Shown here piece by piece: positions 59,278 to 64,000 of a stretch of DNA of 64,000 nucleotides. The notes below the pieces were generated by a model. That model did no database searches, had not been told where the DNA came from, and worked only from the letters and a program-made list of their open reading frames with translations. Numbering within the stretch: the first letter of the stretch is position 1; the number at the start of each line of letters is the position of its first letter. The position numbers were made by a program, and so were the translations under genes. The stretch is from Phytoactinopolyspora mesophila. Lineage in GTDB: Bacteria; Actinomycetota; Actinomycetes; Jiangellales; Jiangellaceae. The stretch spans positions 323,076-387,075 of the forward strand of contig NZ_WLZY01000002.1 in the NCBI RefSeq assembly GCF_010122465.1, given 5' to 3'.

Positions 59278-59631
59278 ATGGGTGTGGTTGAAGGGTTAAT
59301 CACGGCGTTTGGGCTGCTGGGGGAGGCCGACGTAGGTCTGTTCGACCCTGGGATTAGGCCGAATGACGATGCGATTCCGGGGATACCGGCGCTGAGAAGA
59401 CTGCTTGGTGGAGTTCTGTCGTTCTGCCTGTTCGCGTCGATAGGCGCGGTGATCGTGGCATTTCTGATGTGGGCCTGGGGGCGAATGTCGGGCTCGACTC
59501 ACCGTGTCGATACCGGCAAGACAGCCGCTGGCTGGGCCCTGGTGTCGTTCATCGGCTTCGGAATGGTCAACACCATCACGTCGTGGGCGTGGGGCATTGG
59601 CCAGGGGATTCCGTTGCCCGGCGCGGAGTGA
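59278..59631 (+). CDS. Small membrane protein, pilin-like T4SS component
   Basis: 117 residues with GGGAGTCGGC before the ATG. Two membrane segments at about 46-66 (GVLSFCLFASIGAVIVAFLM) and 84-103 (GWALVSFIGFGMVNTITSWA), separated by a short basic loop GRMSGSTHRVDTGK. This two-helix build and its position directly before the TrbL-like gene match the VirB2/TrbC-like small proteins of actinobacterial conjugation operons. Its stop is four bases from the next ATG. Confidence 0.65.
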   Translation: MGVVEGLITAFGLLGEADVGLFDPGIRPNDDAIPGIPALRRLLGGVLSFCLFASIGAVIVAFLMWAWGRMSGSTHRVDTGKTAAGWALVSFIGFGMVNTITSWAWGIGQGIPLPGAE

Positions 59632-59635
59632 GTTG

Positions 59636-60727
59636 ATGCGGAGCGATCCCGAGCCCGCGCTGACTGGTGGCGGCTGTGGTGGCCTGTTCGATCCGTTCTC
59701 CCAGTTCGTGTGCGAACTTGTCAGTGGCGAGGTCGATCCGAGCGGTTGGCTGCATGACCAGACGATCGGCAATCTGGCTCGAGCGATGGCCGAAGCGGCG
59801 GAGACGCTGATTGTCGCGATGTGGTCGCTGCTCATGGAGACGACGGCAGTTGACCTGACAGCCGATTGGGTGAGAGGCAATGTCACGGTTGCCATGGTCA
59901 TCGCGCTGCCGATCGTCGTTGCGCTGTATATCGTTCAGTTGGCATCGGCGGCGTGGCGGCGCCAGTCGAGCGAGTTGGTCCGTGCGGTCGTGGGGATGCT
60001 TGGCAGCTTCTCGGCCACGGCGATTGCTTTGTCCGTAACTCAGTCGGTGTTGATGCTGACTGACTGGGCTGCCGATTTGATCATGCGATGGCGGGTGGGG
60101 GTCGATGTCGGTGAAGCGATCGAGGCACTGACGCCGGCCATGTTGGTCGCCTCGGCGACAGGGCAGGGTGCTGTGTTGCCTTCGATACTGGTCATTGTCT
60201 TCGCGTTCTTCTACATCCTGGCCTCGATCACCGTGTGGTTCGCGCTGATGGCGAGGAAGGCGTTGATCATCGTGGCAGCTGTGTTTGCCCCACTAGCTTT
60301 TGCAGGCCTGACGAGCAGGTGGACATCCGGTTGGGTGCAGAAGTGGGCAAGCATCATGTTCGCGCTCGCGATCAGCAAGATCACGATCGTTATGACGTTC
60401 GCGATCGCCGCCAGCGCCATCCGTGAGGGACTGTCGGGCTCAGCAGGTTCGGTGTTGCGGTCTATCGGCGAGCTTTCCATGGGGTTGATGCTGCTGTTCG
60501 TCGCTGCGATCGCGCCCTGGCTGACGTACAAGTTTCTCGATTTCGTGACGCCGAGTGGCCGGGAATGGGACGGCACGATGGGGCGAGGTGCGATCACGAT
60601 GCAGGCCAGTTCACACAGCGCCCGCTCGATGATCATCCAGTCTCGTTCGGCTATGACCGGGGCCGGGCGGACGATGACTACTCCGGCCCATCTCCTCCAC
60701 CGCCAACGCCAACACACATCTGGCTGA
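59636..60727 (+). CDS. TrbL/VirB6-like conjugal transfer membrane protein
   Basis: 363 residues from the ATG at 59636; the frame reaching back to 59504 overlaps the previous gene. At least six hydrophobic segments, including VTVAMVIALPIVVALYIVQL, LPSILVIVFAFFYILASITV, LMARKALIIVAAVFAPLAFA and SMGLMLLFVAAIAPWLTYKF. The polytopic layout with the central long membrane domain and a polar, Ser/Arg-rich C-terminus fits the TrbL/VirB6 channel component. It should form the inner-membrane part of the DNA transfer channel. Followed by SCO6880-type and VirB4-type genes, the usual order. Confidence 0.75.
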   Translation: MRSDPEPALTGGGCGGLFDPFSQFVCELVSGEVDPSGWLHDQTIGNLARAMAEAAETLIVAMWSLLMETTAVDLTADWVRGNVTVAMVIALPIVVALYIVQLASAAWRRQSSELVRAVVGMLGSFSATAIALSVTQSVLMLTDWAADLIMRWRVGVDVGEAIEALTPAMLVASATGQGAVLPSILVIVFAFFYILASITVWFALMARKALIIVAAVFAPLAFAGLTSRWTSGWVQKWASIMFALAISKITIVMTFAIAASAIREGLSGSAGSVLRSIGELSMGLMLLFVAAIAPWLTYKFLDFVTPSGREWDGTMGRGAITMQASSHSARSMIIQSRSAMTGAGRTMTTPAHLLHRQRQHTSG

Positions 60728-60743
60728 ACGGAGCATCGGATCA

Positions 60744-62204
60744 ATGGAGGACAACGCGAGGTCGCGCCAGCCGTCTGCGGTCACCGCCCGGCTGGGGCGA
60801 CGATCTGAGCGAGGTGTCATGTGGGGGTTATCCGCGGCTCAGATGGCAGCCGTGGGTGTGGCGGCGGCGATTCTCGGACCGGCCGCGATGAGCGCTGGCG
60901 CCATGGGGATAGTGATGACGGCGCCGGGGTGGGTAACTGCGCTGGTGCTGGCCTTTGTAGCTCCACAAGGCCGAACGCTCGTGTCGTGGGCACCGATCGT
61001 CGCGCATGCTCTGTTGCGGCGGATTCGTGGCCAGGCGCTGTGGTTGGTCCGGCCGGGCCAGTCGCGCCACGTGGGCTCGCTCTCTCTTCCGGGTGAGGCG
61101 GCGAGCCTGCGTTTGCACAAGCATGAACCGTCTGGGGCCGCATTCATCTATGATCCACATCGCCGCATGCTGACGGGCGTCGTCCGCGTCCGCCACGATG
61201 TGTTTCTGCTCCTGAGCGTGGACGACCAAAACCGTCGGGTGGCTGGATGGGGGCAGGCCCTCAGCGGCGCGTGCCGCACGGGGCGTATGAGCAGGCTCCA
61301 AGTGCTCGTTCGTTCGCTTCCTGAGGGTGGCAATGCGGTGCGAACCTATTGGGAACGTGCTGGCCGTCAGGATTCCGGTCTTGCCGCGGCATCGTACGGA
61401 GAACTTGTCAGAAACGCCGAACCGACCTCATCCAGGCACGAAACGCTGCTCTCCGTCACTGTGTCGTTGAAGGACTCAGCTCGCGCTGTCCGGTCCGCCG
61501 GCGGCGGGGTGGCCGGTGCAGCCGACGTCCTTGCGCGGGAACTCACGTCATTGACGGCGAACCTGCGTTCGGCCGAAATCAACGTCGACGCGTGGCTGGA
61601 CGAGACGGACCTCGCTCGCCTGATCAATACCGCGTTCCGACCGCACCACACGCCTGCGTGGGAACGAACAGGCCTCGGCCGCGATATTGACGTAGCCGGA
61701 CCTGTGGCGGTCTCAGCCGAGTGGGACCACGTGCGCATTGACGACGGCTGGCACGCGGTTCTGTGGATCAAGGAATGGACTCGCGAAGAGGTCGACGCCA
61801 CGTTCCTGGTGCCTCTACTCCTGGCCACGTCGGTGCATCGAAGCGTGAGCGTGGTGTACCGGCCCCGCACGGTGCGTGAGGCCACGAGACAACTCAAGAT
61901 TGAGCAGGCGGAACAAGAATCCGAACAGCGCCGCCGCGACAAGCACGACATTCGAACCACTGCGGCTCAGAAGCGGGAACAGGAAGACGTCGACAAACGC
62001 GAACGCGAGTTGGTTGCTGGACACGCGGACCTGGCGTTCACCGGGCTGGTAACGGTGTCAGCCGGCTCAAAACAGGAGCTCGAGCTGGCACTGGAGGAGA
62101 CAGAGACTGCCTGCCACCATTGCGGCCTAGACACCGTTGTGCTCTATGGGCAGCAAGACACTGCCTTCTATGCGGCGCTGCCGTTTGGGCGCGTGCTGCT
62201 GTGA
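60744..62204 (+). CDS. SCO6880/PrgI-like type IV secretion protein
   Basis: 486 residues. Two N-terminal membrane segments at about 30-48 and 52-72, as in PrgI/VirB3-like proteins, then a large soluble domain with SHVGSLSLPG-like GSLSLPGEAASLRLHKHE and MLTGVVRVRHDVFLLLSVDD, and AWERTGLGRDIDVAGPVAVS further on. This build is the SCO6880 family of actinobacterial conjugative elements. About 390-430 form a Lys/Glu/Arg-rich coiled-coil helix. The stop overlaps the GTG of the VirB4-like gene (GTGA). It probably partners that ATPase at the membrane. Confidence 0.8.
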   Translation: MEDNARSRQPSAVTARLGRRSERGVMWGLSAAQMAAVGVAAAILGPAAMSAGAMGIVMTAPGWVTALVLAFVAPQGRTLVSWAPIVAHALLRRIRGQALWLVRPGQSRHVGSLSLPGEAASLRLHKHEPSGAAFIYDPHRRMLTGVVRVRHDVFLLLSVDDQNRRVAGWGQALSGACRTGRMSRLQVLVRSLPEGGNAVRTYWERAGRQDSGLAAASYGELVRNAEPTSSRHETLLSVTVSLKDSARAVRSAGGGVAGAADVLARELTSLTANLRSAEINVDAWLDETDLARLINTAFRPHHTPAWERTGLGRDIDVAGPVAVSAEWDHVRIDDGWHAVLWIKEWTREEVDATFLVPLLLATSVHRSVSVVYRPRTVREATRQLKIEQAEQESEQRRRDKHDIRTTAAQKREQEDVDKRERELVAGHADLAFTGLVTVSAGSKQELELALEETETACHHCGLDTVVLYGQQDTAFYAALPFGRVLL

Positions 62205-63679
62205 GCGTGCGGTCGAGTCCGCTCTTTACATCGGCTGACGCGAGCGCGGCAGCCCGGCGTGCGGCCCGCAAGGAAGCACGCAGATTGATCCGTCAGAAGA
62301 GGGACGACGACCGCGCGAGGCGGCGCGAAGAACAAACTGCTGAGCGCGACACTCCCCGGGACGTGACCCACCCACGAGCCGGCGCCCATGGCCCAGCGGC
62401 CGGCCGGTCCTGGCTACCACTGCGTCTACAAGCGCACTACGCCACGAGCGCCGGCTTGCGCGTGCTGTATCCATTTCTCGCCGACGACGGACTCGGGGCG
62501 ATCGGAATGTATATCGGCCGGGATTTGCTAGCCGGCGCGAGCTTCTGCTTCGACCCCTGGGAGCTGTACCGGGCGCGGATAGTCACGAACCCAAATGTGC
62601 TGCTGGCCGGCGTCATCGGCAATGGCAAGTCCAGCCTGGCCAAGTCAATCGCCTGGAGGTCACTAGCTTTCGGACGCAAGACGTACGTCCCGGGCGACAT
62701 CAAGGGCGAGTGGAGCGTCGTCGTCGAGGCGGCGGGAGGCAAGGTGATTCGTCTCGGCCCGGGGCTGCCGACAAGACTCAACCCTCTCGACGAGGGAACA
62801 CGCCCGACTGGTCTGAGTGACACCCAATGGTTCACTCTCGTGAAAGCGCGGCGCCGGCAACTGCTGCGTGCGATCGCAGAAACGGTGCTCGGCGGTCCGC
62901 TCGCCCCGACCGAGCAAACTGCCCTCACCACGGCGCTGGCCGTGGCCGAAGGTGCGGGAGGCACACCTACGCTGCCGACGGTAGTTCAGCATCTGCTGGC
63001 ACCCTCGCCATTGGCGACGGACCTGTCATCTGACGACGTCGCCGTTCTGCGCGACGACGGCCGCCGAGTTGGGCACGCCTTGGCGCGCATGGTCCACGGG
63101 GACCTGGCAGGCATGTTCGACGGCGAGTCGACGACCCGGTTCGATCCGGGCTTACCGATGGTGAGCCTCGATCTGTCTGCCTTCAACGAGAACGACGAAG
63201 CGCTCCCGATCATCATGACCTGCGCATCGTCGTGGCTAGAAGGGGCTCTGCAGGATGCTCAGAGCGGACTTCGGTGGATCATCTACGACGAAGCGTGGCG
63301 CCTGATGTCCGTGACCGCATTGCTGCGCCGCATGCAAGCGCAGTGGAAACTATCCCGCGCCTGGGGGATCGCCAACTTGGCCGTGATCCACCGGCTCAGC
63401 GATCTCGACGCGATCGGCGACGCAGGCTCCGAGTCCCGTGAGCTGGCCGCCGGGCTATTGGCTGACTGCTCGACCCGGATCGCTTACCGGCAAGAGAGCG
63501 ACCAACTGGGACAGTCGGCTGCGTTGCTCGGACTGAACCCAACCCAACGCGACATCATCGGCGAGCTCGGCGTCGGTGAGGGTCTCTGGCGTATCGGACA
63601 ACGCGCCTACGTTGTGTCCCACGCGCTCTCTCAGACGGAGCGAAAACTGTTCGACACGGACGAGCGTATGACCGGGTAA
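62201..63679 (+). CDS. VirB4/TraC-like conjugation ATPase
   Basis: 492 residues from the GTG overlapping the previous stop. The first 60 residues are basic and coiled (RKEARRLIRQKRDDDRARRR). Walker A is LLAGVIGNGKSSLAKS at about 133-148, Walker B is LRWIIYDEAWRLM at about 356-368, and the later HRLSDLDAIG and LLADCSTRIAYRQESDQLGQ segments are typical of VirB4/TraC motor domains. The N-terminal VirB4 domain is missing because it is carried by the preceding SCO6880-type protein, a split normal in actinobacteria. It powers assembly of, or transfer through, the channel. Confidence 0.85.
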   Translation: MSVRSSPLFTSADASAAARRAARKEARRLIRQKRDDDRARRREEQTAERDTPRDVTHPRAGAHGPAAGRSWLPLRLQAHYATSAGLRVLYPFLADDGLGAIGMYIGRDLLAGASFCFDPWELYRARIVTNPNVLLAGVIGNGKSSLAKSIAWRSLAFGRKTYVPGDIKGEWSVVVEAAGGKVIRLGPGLPTRLNPLDEGTRPTGLSDTQWFTLVKARRRQLLRAIAETVLGGPLAPTEQTALTTALAVAEGAGGTPTLPTVVQHLLAPSPLATDLSSDDVAVLRDDGRRVGHALARMVHGDLAGMFDGESTTRFDPGLPMVSLDLSAFNENDEALPIIMTCASSWLEGALQDAQSGLRWIIYDEAWRLMSVTALLRRMQAQWKLSRAWGIANLAVIHRLSDLDAIGDAGSESRELAAGLLADCSTRIAYRQESDQLGQSAALLGLNPTQRDIIGELGVGEGLWRIGQRAYVVSHALSQTERKLFDTDERMTG

Positions 63680-63693
63680 GCGGGGAAGCGAAT

Positions 63694-64000
63694 ATGACCA
63701 CAGCACGTGGACGTTCAAACACAAGCCGCGAAAGCACCGTCGTCATTTCTGCAGCGCTTTGCCTGCTGGTCGCTGGCGGTGTGGTGTGGGGCGGAGCGCT
63801 TCTCGCCGCGCGGGCAGGCGGATACGGTACGCCGACGTTCACACCGGAAGCCGTCGTCGGAGCGTTGACACAACCGACCGACCTTGAATCTGCTTGGGGC
63901 CAGCCGATGCCCTCCTCCGCGGTGACCTGGACCGTCACCATCGGACTCGCCCTTGTCGTTGCTGGTTGTACTTGGCTAGCCGCCCGCCGGGCCGGAGGCA
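63694..64000 (+). CDS. N-terminus of a VirD4/TraG-like coupling protein (partial)
   Basis: Partial at the right edge: 102 codons from the ATG at 63694 with GGGGAAG upstream. Two membrane segments, about 17-36 (VVISAALCLLVAGGVVWGGA) and 82-98 (VTWTVTIGLALVVAGCTWLA), separated by an external loop, the N-terminal topology of type IV coupling proteins. The ATPase domain lies outside the window, so the assignment relies on topology and on following VirB4. Confidence 0.6.
   Translation, partial: MTTARGRSNTSRESTVVISAALCLLVAGGVVWGGALLAARAGGYGTPTFTPEAVVGALTQPTDLESAWGQPMPSSAVTWTVTIGLALVVAGCTWLAARRAGG

Larger units (their letters stand above)
37221..64000. mobile_element. Integrative and conjugative element inserted at tRNA-Val (left part)
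   Basis: Starts at the tRNA-Val gene and continues past the right edge. Contents in order: tyrosine integrase pointing at the tRNA, HTH/excisionase-like protein, GntR- and HicB-like regulators, unknown element proteins, membrane propeller protein, cell-wall hydrolase, RHS toxin island, decayed CHC2 primase, and T4SS genes (TrbL/VirB6-like, SCO6880, VirB4-like, VirD4-like). Relaxase, replication genes and attR are not visible, so the right end and full size are unknown. Confidence 0.85.

Overview
The window is a piece of a high-GC actinobacterial chromosome. The fatty-acid synthesis operon (FasR-type PucR regulator, fabD-fabH-acpP-fabF-accD), the homodimeric pyruvate dehydrogenase aceE next to DUF3052 and AhpE-type peroxiredoxin genes, DUF3145, and frequent GTG starts with GGAGG-type ribosome sites all fit this. 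A Jiangella-like or related filamentous or soil actinobacterium is plausible, but that is an inference from gene style only; no rRNA is present.

Region 1 (1-2.9 kb): the tail of a secreted multi-domain protein with Ig-like repeats, a 17-bp tandem repeat, a DUF559/AbiEi-type protein and a GNAT acetyltransferase. Region 2 (2.9-17.4 kb): an IclR regulator faces a long plus-strand cluster: three-subunit glycolate oxidase (glcD, glcE, glcF), a split pair equivalent to the two halves of tomato Tm-1 (UPF0261 ATP-binding protein and PEP-hydrolase-like TIM barrel), a cupin, a five-gene branched-chain-type ABC importer and malate synthase. Read together, this looks like import of an organic compound, conversion to glycolate then glyoxylate, and condensation with acetyl-CoA to malate. 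Six copies of an 89-bp element with fixed architecture (22-bp arm, 14-nt loop, inverted arm, 9-nt spacer, second inverted arm) are scattered through 0.9-15.1 kb. One is read in frame by glcF and two supply stop codons.

Region 3 (17.4-37.2 kb): ordinary chromosome: aldo/keto reductase, serine hydrolase, an SRPBCC gene without a normal start codon, M3 peptidase, DUF3145, DUF3800, the fatty-acid operon (FabD carries a biotinyl-like tail without the lysine), pirin, aceE, DUF3052, peroxiredoxin and a zinc-ribbon protein. Three intergenic hairpins share TGATCAT-type ends.

Region 4 (37.2 kb to the right edge): an integrative and conjugative element inserted at a tRNA-Val(TAC) gene. It has a tyrosine integrase whose reading frame runs through the tRNA into host DNA, an HTH/excisionase-like gene, GntR and HicB-like regulators, envelope and cell-wall-hydrolase genes, and a type IV secretion set (pilin-like small protein, TrbL/VirB6, SCO6880/PrgI, VirB4, start of a VirD4-like protein). 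Between its modules lies a 12-kb polymorphic toxin island: a 2904-residue WapA-like RHS protein with a nuclease-like C-terminus and overlapping immunity gene, then an orphan deaminase-like toxin tip, HEAT-type immunity proteins and endonuclease V. This cassette set is bounded by two copies of a 44-bp sequence that encodes part of a decayed CHC2 zinc-finger primase. The right end of the element, a relaxase and attR are not in the window.
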